Shown one piece after another: positions 25,938 through 34,185 of a stretch of DNA of 40,549 nt (its first letter is position 1; the number at the start of each line of letters is the position of its first letter). The translations under genes were made by a program, and so were the position numbers. The notes beneath the pieces were generated by a model. It searched no databases and had not been told where the DNA came from. It worked only from the letters and a program-made list of their open reading frames with translations. Origin of the DNA: an uncultured Alphaproteobacteria bacterium (GTDB lineage Bacteria; Pseudomonadota; Alphaproteobacteria; Sneathiellales; Sneathiellaceae); contig CAJXWA010000012.1 in assembly GCA_913062525.1 (NCBI GenBank), positions 1 to 40,549 on the forward strand. The letters are read 5' to 3'.

Positions 25938-26522
25938 ATGAACACTAAATTCATTCGCTCTGCATTGCTTGGTTTAAGCCTTGTATTTACAACCGCAGTT
26001 GCGCCAGCGCAGGCGGAAACTTACACGCTTGATACAAAAGGGGCGCATTCTTTTGTTCAGTTCAAAATTAAACACCTGGGTTATTCTTGGTTGTTGGGTC
26101 GTTTTAATACGTTTGAAGGAAATTTTGATCTTGATGAAAACAAACCTGAAGCGTCCAAAATCAATGTGACAATTGAAACTGCAAGTGTTGATTCAAACCA
26201 TGCAGAACGTGATAAACATCTTCGCAGCGGCGACTTTCTTGATGTTTCCAAATGGCCAACGGCTACATTTAGGAGCACTAAATTTGAAGATCTCGGAAAT
26301 GGTAAAGCTATGATGCATGGCGATTTCACTTTGAAGGGAATTACTAAACCAATCTCATTTGAAGTTTCTCACATCGGCGGCGGCAAAGATCCATGGGGTG
26401 GATACCGTCAAGGTTTTGAAGGCCGTACAGAATTTGCTATTGCTGATTACGGAATGATGAATTTAGGTCCCGCTTCAGCAAATGTAGAAATCTACATGTC
26501 CATCGAAGGCATTCGCCAGTAA
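25938..26522 (+). CDS. yceI: YceI family periplasmic lipid/quinone-binding protein
   Basis: 194 residues. Signal peptide to about residue 26 (APAQA|ETYTLD). The mature chain is the YceI lipocalin-like barrel: GAHSFVQFKIKHLGYSWLLG, ASVDSNHAERDKHLRSGDFLDV, WPTATFRSTKFE, DFTLKGITKPISFEV. Members bind isoprenoid or quinone molecules in the periplasm. AGGAAA precedes the ATG. It follows cytochrome b561 after 38 bases and is closed by a strong hairpin, giving a two-gene unit. Confidence 0.93.
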   Translation: MNTKFIRSALLGLSLVFTTAVAPAQAETYTLDTKGAHSFVQFKIKHLGYSWLLGRFNTFEGNFDLDENKPEASKINVTIETASVDSNHAERDKHLRSGDFLDVSKWPTATFRSTKFEDLGNGKAMMHGDFTLKGITKPISFEVSHIGGGKDPWGGYRQGFEGRTEFAIADYGMMNLGPASANVEIYMSIEGIRQ

Positions 26523-26527
26523 CTCTT

Positions 26528-26559
26528 ATTAATCCCCGGGCACCTGCCCGGGGATTAAT
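26528..26559. terminator. Strong perfect hairpin after yceI
   Basis: ATTAATCCCCGGGCA (26528-26542) pairs perfectly with TGCCCGGGGATTAAT (26545-26559), leaving almost no loop: 13-14 pairs are usable, with a G/C-rich core. It begins 5 bases after the yceI stop. It lacks a T run, so it may end transcription weakly, work with Rho, or protect the 3' end of the message. Confidence 0.65.
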
Positions 26560-26852
26560 GCAAATATACAGTATTTAAGATAAACACCCTCCCCAATCAG
26601 TTGTCAAATTCGTCCGTGTGATTGAGTTGTTTTACTCTCCGCGAAAACTACAGATCGTCATCTCTATAGATAATAATTGATTTAGTTTTATAAATATAAG
26701 ATGTTTGACAACCACTAAGAATAAAAACGCGTATAGCGCCGGTGGTGAATAGATCAGTATGTATTTTCAGTATAAGCAAGTTTTATGGTCGTCAGAAACT
26801 AAGTAGTAGTGCGTTAAATCGACTATGGCGTGGCCGGGGAATTGGGGGATGC
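26560..26852. other. Upstream region of the secretion operon
   Basis: About 290 bases before the preferred start of the ABC transporter. It holds a perfect -35-like TTGACA at 26705-26710, but no well-spaced -10, so I do not call a promoter. AT-rich from about 26660 to 26730. A GTG at 26742 is in frame with the transporter and would place part of this region inside the gene. Confidence 0.35.
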
Positions 26853-28601
26853 ATGCCAAAGCAAAAATCATGGTTTAGTTCAGTAAGCAGCAAGGTTCGC
26901 CCGCTTTTTCTGGAGCTTGTTGTCTATTCCTTCTTCATTAATATTCTTGCTCTCGTAATCCCGCTTTTTGTTCTTCAAGTCTATAATCGTGTTGTCGCAT
27001 TTGGCAATATATCGACCCTGCAGGGGCTGATTGCAGGTGTGTTAATCGCTTTACTGTTTGATTTTCTTCTTCGCCAGATTAGAAGCAGGCTTTTACAAAA
27101 AGCCGCCATGCGCATTGATATTAGTCTTGGTGAAACTGTAATGAAGAAATTCTGGGCACTTCCTCTTCGGATTATGGAAAGTCGGCCCGGTGTTTACTGG
27201 CAGGGGGTTTTCAAGGATGTGGATACCGTCAGAAATACTATAGCAGGTCCGCCGTTTTTACTCCTAATTGATCTGCCGTTCGCGGTGGTTTTTATTGTCT
27301 TGATTTTTATTATAGCCGAACCAATTGCGTGGGTGTTCGTCTCTATTGTTCCTGTGTTTATTTTATTGGCGCTTATTTCTGGAAAACTTGTCGGGCGAGC
27401 GAGTGCGGATGAGAAAAAAGATCAACGCTCTCGGGACTCTCTTGTTGGCGATATGATCAACAGCCGGGGAACGGTGAAAGCTTTATCGTTAGATGCTGGC
27501 ATCGCTCCTTATTGGGAAGACGTTCAGTCCACCAATATCGAAAGTGCCATGAAGCGCGGTATGACCCATGATGGCTTTATTAATCTGGGGACAGTCTTTA
27601 CGCTGGGTACGACCGCTATTATTACGACTTTTGGTGCTCTCGCTATCATAGATCAACAACTCAGTATAGGTGCGCTTATTGCGGCAAATATGCTCTCAAA
27701 CCGGGTCATTGGCCCGTTTAGTCAGCTTGTTGGGGCTTGGAAAAACTTCACTGCCTATAAACAATCTAGGGACCGTCTCGACGAGGTGATGAGTTTGCCG
27801 GTGGAACGTACGGCGGAGACTATTCAGATGAACCGGCCAACGGGGAATCTCGTTCTTGAGAAAGTGTCATTCAAATATATCGAGAACGGCGAGTTTGTTC
27901 TTGAAAATCTGTCCGCGAAGTTTGCAGCAAATGCTGTTCATATGATTATGGGACCAAACGGTGGCGGTAAAAGTACGCTAATTAAATTAATGAAGGGACT
28001 TTATTTAGCTGATCAGGGACGCATCCTCATAGACGGGGCGGACATAACTCAATTCACGCGAAAACAACTGACAAACTGGATCGGTTACGTCCCACAAGAG
28101 ACCGTATTGGTCGATGGAACTATTAAAGAAAATATCTCAGGTAAGCGAGATTATATAACGGATGAAGAGATCATCGCCGTCTGTACAAAAGTTGGAATTC
28201 ATAAAACAATAACTGATTATCCGGATGGATATGCAACAAATGTCGGCGAGGCAGGGCGTTCGTTATCGGGAGGTGTTCGCCAACGGATTGCCATTGCCCG
28301 GGCTCTTATTGGGGAACCACCAATTTTGATTTTTGATGAACCATCGGCCAGTTTAGATCGATTTGCAGAAATCCAACTGAAGGGCCTTTTACAATCGCTT
28401 TCAGAATGCTGCACGATAATTGTTGTATCGCATTCTCCGGTATTGCTCGGAGTAACGTCTTATCTCCATCTTCTGGATAAGAAAAATATCATTATATCTG
28501 GTCCGAAAGATGAAGTTCTTCAAGCGCTAGAAAAACGTCCGAAAAATGAAGCTCCTGTTGAAAAAAGCGATGTTAATGGAAGCGCGCGGGTGGGAGTATG
28601 A
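26853..28601 (+). CDS. Type I secretion ABC transporter (HlyB/PrtD-type permease-ATPase)
   Basis: 582 residues from the ATG at 26853 (MPKQKSWFSSVSS); an in-frame GTG at 26742 would add 37 residues. An ABC membrane domain of about six helices covers residues 15-310. The ATPase domain has Walker A GPNGGGKST (from ~367), signature LSGGVRQRIAIARAL (~471) and Walker B ILIFDEPSASLD. No N-terminal C39 peptidase or C39-like domain is present, as in PrtD-type exporters. It overlaps the membrane-fusion gene by 4 bases (ATGA). With the HlyD and TolC proteins it would form a channel across both membranes, presumably for the giant RTX protein downstream. Confidence 0.93.
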   Translation: MPKQKSWFSSVSSKVRPLFLELVVYSFFINILALVIPLFVLQVYNRVVAFGNISTLQGLIAGVLIALLFDFLLRQIRSRLLQKAAMRIDISLGETVMKKFWALPLRIMESRPGVYWQGVFKDVDTVRNTIAGPPFLLLIDLPFAVVFIVLIFIIAEPIAWVFVSIVPVFILLALISGKLVGRASADEKKDQRSRDSLVGDMINSRGTVKALSLDAGIAPYWEDVQSTNIESAMKRGMTHDGFINLGTVFTLGTTAIITTFGALAIIDQQLSIGALIAANMLSNRVIGPFSQLVGAWKNFTAYKQSRDRLDEVMSLPVERTAETIQMNRPTGNLVLEKVSFKYIENGEFVLENLSAKFAANAVHMIMGPNGGGKSTLIKLMKGLYLADQGRILIDGADITQFTRKQLTNWIGYVPQETVLVDGTIKENISGKRDYITDEEIIAVCTKVGIHKTITDYPDGYATNVGEAGRSLSGGVRQRIAIARALIGEPPILIFDEPSASLDRFAEIQLKGLLQSLSECCTIIVVSHSPVLLGVTSYLHLLDKKNIIISGPKDEVLQALEKRPKNEAPVEKSDVNGSARVGV

Positions 28602-29884
28602 ACAAGTTTTCAACTTTGGAGCGGGCTTACCCACTGAAAGCTTGGCGCATGTTTGGTTGGCTCATTGTCGCCTTGATTATCGTATTTGTGGTTTGGATCA
28701 ATTATGCAGAACTTGAAGAGGTAGCTGTGTTATCTGGTGAGATTGTTCCGCAAAATCAGGTGAAGACCATTCAACACCTTGAAGGCGGCATAATTAAAAA
28801 AATCTATGTGAAAGATGGCTCGCTTGTTAAAAAAAATGATCCCTTGATGCAGTTAGATTTGGCAGTAAACGCCATTAACGAAGAAGGGCTTAAAATTCAG
28901 TTAGCCGGAATTCAAATAAAGAGAGCCCGTTTGGTGGGGGAGAGCGAAGGAAATCCACCCAAATACCCAATTGAGAGCCAGTCGAATATTCGCGCAGTTT
29001 TGAAAGCAGAACAAAACGTTCACAACGCCCGCATTGCTCAAGTAGAAGCAAAAATAAGGATATTGAAGGAAAAGGCTCGGCAAAAGAAACTAGACGTTGA
29101 TCAACTTCGCATTAAATTGTCCGCGATTTCGTCTGATATGGAAGTTTCTCAGCGGAAGTTTGCCATGTCTAAAGAACTTCTCGCAGCAAACCTCACACCA
29201 AAAATTGAACATCTACAGCTTGAGACCGAGCTCACACGGTTGACTGGAGAAGTGAAAACACTACGGCCTGCCATCCCACGTGCGCAGGCTGCCGCATCTG
29301 AGGTTCAGGAAAAAATTAAGGAAGAGCGGCTTAATTTTCGCCGTGAGGCTCAAGAGGAGTTGAGTGAGACAGAGGTTGAAATTGCCCGGCTGAAAGAATT
29401 GCTCATCACTGCAGTTGATCAGGTGACAAGAACGACAATTAGAAGCCCGATTGATGGCATCGTGAAAAATGTTCGCAATAACACAATCGGTGGAATTGTC
29501 CGTCCAAGTGATGCAGTTATGGATATCGTCCCCTCCAGCGATAAACTGGTGGTGGAGGCGAAGCTTAGCCCGTCTGATCGCGGCTTTGTTGAAGTTGGGC
29601 AGGATGTGACCGTTAAGCTGACCGCATATGATTTTTTCACCTATGGGGGCCTGCGCGGGAAGATCGCAAATATTGCCGCAGATTCAACAATTGAAAAAGA
29701 TGGGCAAACCTTTTTCAAAATAATTGTTGAGACTGAAAAAGAGGCGGATGGCGGGATGACCGGTATGTTGGTCTCTCCGGGTATGCAAGCCATGGTCGAC
29801 GTGCACACAGGAAAGAAACCAGTTCTTCAATACTTGTTGCAACCGGTTTTGAGACTGCGGCACGAGAGCTTTAGAGAGCGATAG
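28598..29884 (+). CDS. HlyD-family membrane-fusion protein
   Basis: 428 residues: a short cytoplasmic N-terminus, one membrane helix (about 18-37), then a biotinyl-lipoyl-like half-motif (LSGEIVPQNQVKTIQHLEGG). A long coiled-coil hairpin follows (about residues 90-270, EAKIRILKEKARQKKLDVDQ), then the second lipoyl half (RSPIDGIVKNVRNNTIGGIV) and a beta-barrel domain. It is the periplasmic adaptor between the ABC exporter and the TolC-like channel. It overlaps the ABC gene by 4 bases and is followed after 10 bases by the cyclase gene. Confidence 0.93.
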   Translation: MNKFSTLERAYPLKAWRMFGWLIVALIIVFVVWINYAELEEVAVLSGEIVPQNQVKTIQHLEGGIIKKIYVKDGSLVKKNDPLMQLDLAVNAINEEGLKIQLAGIQIKRARLVGESEGNPPKYPIESQSNIRAVLKAEQNVHNARIAQVEAKIRILKEKARQKKLDVDQLRIKLSAISSDMEVSQRKFAMSKELLAANLTPKIEHLQLETELTRLTGEVKTLRPAIPRAQAAASEVQEKIKEERLNFRREAQEELSETEVEIARLKELLITAVDQVTRTTIRSPIDGIVKNVRNNTIGGIVRPSDAVMDIVPSSDKLVVEAKLSPSDRGFVEVGQDVTVKLTAYDFFTYGGLRGKIANIAADSTIEKDGQTFFKIIVETEKEADGGMTGMLVSPGMQAMVDVHTGKKPVLQYLLQPVLRLRHESFRER

Positions 29885-29894
29885 GAGGATTGTT

Positions 29895-32126
29895 GTGAGG
29901 AAGGGTGTGCCCAAATTTATTCTCAAGCCATACCAATTTTTATTTGGCTCCATTGGACAAAAAGTGGCATGGAGCATCCTTGTACTGATCTTATCCATCC
30001 ATTATTTTAACTCGCCAATTGTCGAAGGCGTCCGCAACAGATCTTTTGACATCTACCAGCGGCTCGCACCTCGTGCCCCCGATAAGGTTTCCCCAGTCGT
30101 TGTCATCGATATTGATGAAAAAAGTTTGTCACGGATCGGACAGTGGCCGTGGCCACGAGATATGTTAGCTGAGATGGTAAAACGTCTTACTAAAATGGGA
30201 GCTGCGGTCATTGGTTTTGATATGGTGTTTCCAGAAGAGGATCGATTATCTCCCCCATTACTTGCGAAAAGTCTTCGCGGAATTGACCAAGAAACACGGG
30301 ATAAACTATCGAACCTTAAAAGTAATGATGAAGTACTTGCTAACGCACTGAAGAGAAGCCGTGTGGTTCTTGGTGGGTTTGTGAGCAACGATGCAGAAAC
30401 GGTTCAAACAGGAACACTCGACCGCCTACCTAGTATCAATTGGATTGGTAAAAACCCGAACCGCTTTGTGCGGTCCGCGTCTCAATTTGTGGGAAATGTT
30501 GACGTTATCGAAGAGGCGGCTTCCGGATATGCAAACTTTACGTTGGATAGTGACTTCGACGGTATTATTCGGCGGATTCCGCTTTTGACACGGGTTAAAG
30601 ACAAACTCATACCCATTTTGGGACTTGAGGTGTTGAGGGTTGCCACAGGGCAGAATGTGTTAGTGAAGGCTAGCGAAAATGGCATCGAAGGTATTGTTGT
30701 TGCGCGGACGCTAATCCCAACGGATGGGTTTGGTCGCATGTGGATCCGCTATTCGAAGTTCGATGCGAGCAAATATGTGTCTGCGGTTGATGTCCTTAAT
30801 GGCTCTCTAGATCCCCGGAAAATATCAGGCAAACTTGTTTTGTTTGGCACGTCAGCGACGGGCTTGAAAGACCTGCGTTCGACGCCTGTTAATGCGATCG
30901 TTCCGGGAGTGGAAGTCCACGCGCAGATGCTTCACACAGTGCTTGCGGGTGACCATTTATTTCGCGGAGATCTAATGCGCGCAGTAGAGTGGTTGATCAT
31001 ACTGGTTGCTGGCATAATGTTGATCGCATTCATGCCGCTTGCCGGAGCTAGCACAACGTTTTTTATTCTTCTATCAATGACCGGAATGTCTATTGGCGCA
31101 GCAGCCTATTTGTTTGTGGAAAAATCAATTCTGATGGATGTCACGTTGTTTACCGGAACGTCACTGCTTCTCTATATCGTTCTTGTGTATTCCAATTTCC
31201 GATCGGCAGAACAACAACGCAGTCAAATTCGGAGCGCTTTTGCCCACTATTTGTCTCCCGCTATGGTGAGCCGTCTTATGGACTCTCCTGACCAATTACA
31301 GCTCGGTGGCGAGGTAAGGACAATGAGTTTCCTGTTCTGCGATATTAGGGGGTTTACCGGTATTTCTGAGCAATTTAACGATGATCCAAAAGGATTGACC
31401 AAGCTTATCAACGATTTTTTGACGCCAATGACCGACATTATTCTCAACCACGGCGGGACGATCGATAAGTATATGGGAGATTGCATCATGGCGTTTTGGA
31501 ATGCGCCGTTAGATGACCCTGAGCATCAAAAAAATGCTGTAGAGGCCGCGAAGCTGATGCATATCGAGCTTAATAATGTGAACGAAAAGACACGATTGAA
31601 AGCGGAAGCTGCAGGACGCAAGTTTATCCCAATAAATGTTGGCATTGGCATAAATTCCGGGCAATGCGTCGTTGGAAATATGGGGTCTGAGCAGCGGTTC
31701 GATTATTCTGTTCTGGGGGACGCCGTTAATTTGGCTGCAAGGTTAGAGGGGCAGTGCAAAGCCTATGGTATGGAAACGATCATCGGGCCTGACACTGCGG
31801 CTGAGGTAGATCAATCCACAATAATGGAATTGGATTTAATTGCGGTTAAAGGAAAAAGTGAAGCCGTTAGGATTTACGGCTGTTTGGAGAAAGAGAATGC
31901 GGCTGCAGAAATTAGCCTTCCAGCGCTGAAAGAGACGAACCAGTTGATGTTGGACGCTTACCGATCAAGACAATGGACTGTCGCAAGGGATGCTGCACGA
32001 AAATGCCTTGTTATTGCGCCGCACTTAACGGAGCTCTATTCATTGTATTTGGAGCGAATAGAAAACTATGAAGTGAACGCACCAGGTGCAGAATGGAGCG
32101 GCATTTTTGCCGCAACCACGAAGTAA
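29895..32126 (+). CDS. CHASE2-domain class III adenylate cyclase
   Basis: 743 residues. GTG start with AGGAGGA at 29883-29889. An N-terminal helix is followed by an extracytoplasmic CHASE2 sensor (FDIYQRLAP, VVVIDIDEKSLSRIGQWPWP), three membrane helices (about 355-440), then a class III cyclase domain. Metal-binding D483 (FCDIRGFTG) and D529 (KYMGD) are present. K525 and D609 (VLGDAV) form the adenine-specifying pair, and N612/R616 the transition-state pair. So it should be an active adenylate, not guanylate, cyclase. It lies inside the type I secretion locus, between the HlyD and TolC genes, 10 bases after HlyD; the CHASE2 part faces the periplasm, where the exporter works. Confidence 0.93.
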   Translation: MRKGVPKFILKPYQFLFGSIGQKVAWSILVLILSIHYFNSPIVEGVRNRSFDIYQRLAPRAPDKVSPVVVIDIDEKSLSRIGQWPWPRDMLAEMVKRLTKMGAAVIGFDMVFPEEDRLSPPLLAKSLRGIDQETRDKLSNLKSNDEVLANALKRSRVVLGGFVSNDAETVQTGTLDRLPSINWIGKNPNRFVRSASQFVGNVDVIEEAASGYANFTLDSDFDGIIRRIPLLTRVKDKLIPILGLEVLRVATGQNVLVKASENGIEGIVVARTLIPTDGFGRMWIRYSKFDASKYVSAVDVLNGSLDPRKISGKLVLFGTSATGLKDLRSTPVNAIVPGVEVHAQMLHTVLAGDHLFRGDLMRAVEWLIILVAGIMLIAFMPLAGASTTFFILLSMTGMSIGAAAYLFVEKSILMDVTLFTGTSLLLYIVLVYSNFRSAEQQRSQIRSAFAHYLSPAMVSRLMDSPDQLQLGGEVRTMSFLFCDIRGFTGISEQFNDDPKGLTKLINDFLTPMTDIILNHGGTIDKYMGDCIMAFWNAPLDDPEHQKNAVEAAKLMHIELNNVNEKTRLKAEAAGRKFIPINVGIGINSGQCVVGNMGSEQRFDYSVLGDAVNLAARLEGQCKAYGMETIIGPDTAAEVDQSTIMELDLIAVKGKSEAVRIYGCLEKENAAAEISLPALKETNQLMLDAYRSRQWTVARDAARKCLVIAPHLTELYSLYLERIENYEVNAPGAEWSGIFAATTK

Positions 32127-32274
32127 AAGAAAAATTAGTCATAAAAGTATTAGTAAATAGTTGGGAGAATATTGTTTGTCTGATAATTTTCTGATATTAA
32201 CGCTTTAAAATAGAATTAATTGTGTAGCATACATGGAACATGTGATTGCTGCTGGTCGTCTTCGGGGGGAAGTG

Positions 32275-33597
32275 ATGTTTCGTTGGTCAGTGTCTAGAAA
32301 AAATACTGTCGCGCGTATGAATGTTGCTTTAGCGACAGGCGCAGCGCTTTTGTGCATGGTAACAGCCGCACAGTCAGGAACCCTTGAAGAAGAGCTGAAG
32401 TTTCTGTTGGAAACCCACCCACAACTGGATGTCGGTGCTCAAGGTGTAAAGACAGCAGAAGATGGTGTTGACGCCGCGTTTTCTGGATTTTTGCCAAAAG
32501 TGTCTATTAATGGTGATGCTGGTTGGGAATATACGACCAATGACACGCTGACTGAAGCCTATGATACAGATAGATTTAGGGCTGGTATTGAAGCCCGCCA
32601 AAATCTATTTCAAGGTTTCCGGACGACAGCGGAGATCGCAACAGCTGAATCACAAAAAGAAATCGCTAAACTGGATTTGTCGTTTGTCGAACAACAACTT
32701 CTTTTCGAAGGCGTAATTGCGTTTCTCAATGTTGAAAGATTTGGATTCTTAACGCTGTTGGCTCAGGAAAATGAGAAAACACTTAAAACGCAACTTCGCC
32801 TTGAAGATGAACGCGTGCAACGCGGTGCAGGTATTGAAGTTGACGTCTTACAAGCGAAGTCGAGACTGCAGAGAGCAATAGAACGCCGCGTTGGAATTGA
32901 AGGTAGCCGGCGTGAAGCAGGTTCACGCTATTTGCAAGTGTTTGGCAAGCAAGCTGACGAGTCCGGTTTATTCGAAGCCGTTCCACCATTAGGCAAATTG
33001 CCTGCCAGTCTTAAAGATAGTTTGGCGCGTGCCTTAGATACAAACCTTCAAATAAGAAGTAGCAACATTCAAACACGCGTGGCGGAAGCGCAAAAAGAAC
33101 AAGCTGCTTCTGGCTACTACCCGTCAGTTGATGCCGTCGCCAGATATGACTGGGAAAAAGATGTAGATGGATCTGAAGGAACTGAAGACAGTTTTTTCGG
33201 TGGCGTAGAGCTGAATTGGGAAATATTCTCAGGTTTCTTGACTGACGCTCAAGTCGGTCAGGCATCTGCTCGACACAATAGTTCATTGGCATCTCTGCGA
33301 TATACCAGACAAAAAGTTGAAGAAGAAGTCAGGGTTGCTTGGCAGTCTTTGGAGACAGCGCAGGAAAGAGAGCGATTGCTCGAGAATGCGGTCAATATCG
33401 CAGCAGAGGTCTTTGTTGCCCGGCAAAAATTGAGAGACGGTGGAAAAGAAACAGCACTTAATGTATTGGACGCTGAAAATGAATTCTACGCCGCGCGAAT
33501 TGCGCAAGTTGGGGCCTCATATGAGGCGCGTTCCGCAGTCTATAAATTGCTGCTTGCGATCGGTGAATTAAACCCAACAACACTGGGATTAATGTAG
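32275..33597 (+). CDS. TolC-family outer-membrane efflux protein
   Basis: 440 residues from the ATG at 32275, preceded by GGGGGGA at 32264-32270; an upstream ATG at 32233 would give an N-terminus unsuited to export. Signal peptide to about residue 33 (LCMVTAAQSG). Two repeated halves, typical of TolC: LFQGFRTTAEIATAESQKEI in the first and WEIFSGFLTDAQVGQASARH in the second, each followed by long helices. It is the outer-membrane duct of the secretion system. It is separated from the cyclase gene by about 150 bases, so it may have its own promoter. Confidence 0.92.
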   Translation: MFRWSVSRKNTVARMNVALATGAALLCMVTAAQSGTLEEELKFLLETHPQLDVGAQGVKTAEDGVDAAFSGFLPKVSINGDAGWEYTTNDTLTEAYDTDRFRAGIEARQNLFQGFRTTAEIATAESQKEIAKLDLSFVEQQLLFEGVIAFLNVERFGFLTLLAQENEKTLKTQLRLEDERVQRGAGIEVDVLQAKSRLQRAIERRVGIEGSRREAGSRYLQVFGKQADESGLFEAVPPLGKLPASLKDSLARALDTNLQIRSSNIQTRVAEAQKEQAASGYYPSVDAVARYDWEKDVDGSEGTEDSFFGGVELNWEIFSGFLTDAQVGQASARHNSSLASLRYTRQKVEEEVRVAWQSLETAQERERLLENAVNIAAEVFVARQKLRDGGKETALNVLDAENEFYAARIAQVGASYEARSAVYKLLLAIGELNPTTLGLM

Positions 33598-33736
33598 AAA
33601 AGCACTCACGGCATTACACATCAACATCTATGAGAATCGGTGCACATACATATTTGATTCGTATAATGTACGTCCTTAACCGCAGGAAATTTTTAATCTC
33701 TCCCGGAAAATATCAACTTAGTTGCTTAGCGTTTTG

Positions 33737-33770
33737 AAAAATTAACCATGTTTATTAAGGTTAATTTTTT
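33737..33770 (+). terminator. AT-rich hairpin with T run, possible terminator of the TolC gene
   Basis: AAAAATTAACC (33737-33747), 11-base loop, GGTTAATTTTT (33759-33769), with T to 33770. It is 140 bases beyond the TolC stop. The stem has only two G-C pairs, so termination would be weak. Confidence 0.4.
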
Positions 33771-34106
33771 GCTGAAGTTCGACGTAACAGTACCCCAAAT
33801 GAGAGCTTTATCTTAAATGAGCGTAAAATATTTGGCCTTATTGTCGGGTTGCAATTAAGAATTATTAAACAAAATCAATAGGGTAAGAGTTTGTCTGGTT
33901 GTTTTTAGTCAGCTGTGAGTGCTTTTTCATTGATTTGAGTGATAAATGCAGCGTTTCAACCTAAATCATTTGTTTGTTAATTTTATACCGATAGTTCCCT
34001 TGCCTTTCGAAAAACCTTTTCAAAACGTTAATTTTTACATAAAATTTCTGAAAATTAGCGAAGGGTGAGATTTCGCTGAAAATAGTGCGTTTGGGTAATG
34101 TGTAAG

Positions 34107-34133
34107 CGTAGCAGTCTCTGTGTACCTGCTACG
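34107..34133. promoter_or_regulatory. 8-base inverted repeat upstream of the RTX gene
   Basis: CGTAGCAG and CTGCTACG, perfectly complementary with an 11-base spacer, 52 bases before the GTG start. It may be a regulator-binding dyad or, in RNA, a hairpin in the untranslated leader. Confidence 0.4.
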
Positions 34134-34185
34134 AATAAGTCTTTATCTGATATCGCTCGTCATTTGATCGGGCTGAGGGGGAAAC

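Larger units (their letters stand above)
33598..34185. other. Long leader/intergenic region before the giant RTX gene
   Basis: 588 bases without a gene. Seen here: an AT-rich hairpin with T run (33737-33770, listed separately) and two short inverted repeats close to the start codon. The first is AGCGAA (34057-34062) with TTCGCT (34072-34077); the second is CGTAGCAG (34107-34114) with CTGCTACG (34126-34133). The length suggests a regulated promoter and perhaps a structured 5' untranslated region. No known riboswitch pattern was recognised. Confidence 0.5.

Noticed and set aside
26705-26737. TTGACA with a TATAGC downstream as a sigma-70 promoter for the secretion operon
   Set aside because: The spacing is about 21 bases, too long for a reliable call.
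26742-26852. GTG-initiated N-terminal extension of the ABC transporter
   Set aside because: The extra 37 residues do not resemble a C39-like or other exporter domain, and a methionine suited to the family start lies at 26853. Kept as an alternative only.
29895-32126. Guanylate cyclase assignment for the CHASE2 protein
   Set aside because: The substrate-specifying pair is Lys/Asp (K525, D609), the adenylate cyclase pattern.
32233-32274. Upstream ATG for the TolC-family gene
   Set aside because: It would put a long polar extension before the signal peptide; the ATG at 32275 has a G-rich ribosome site.
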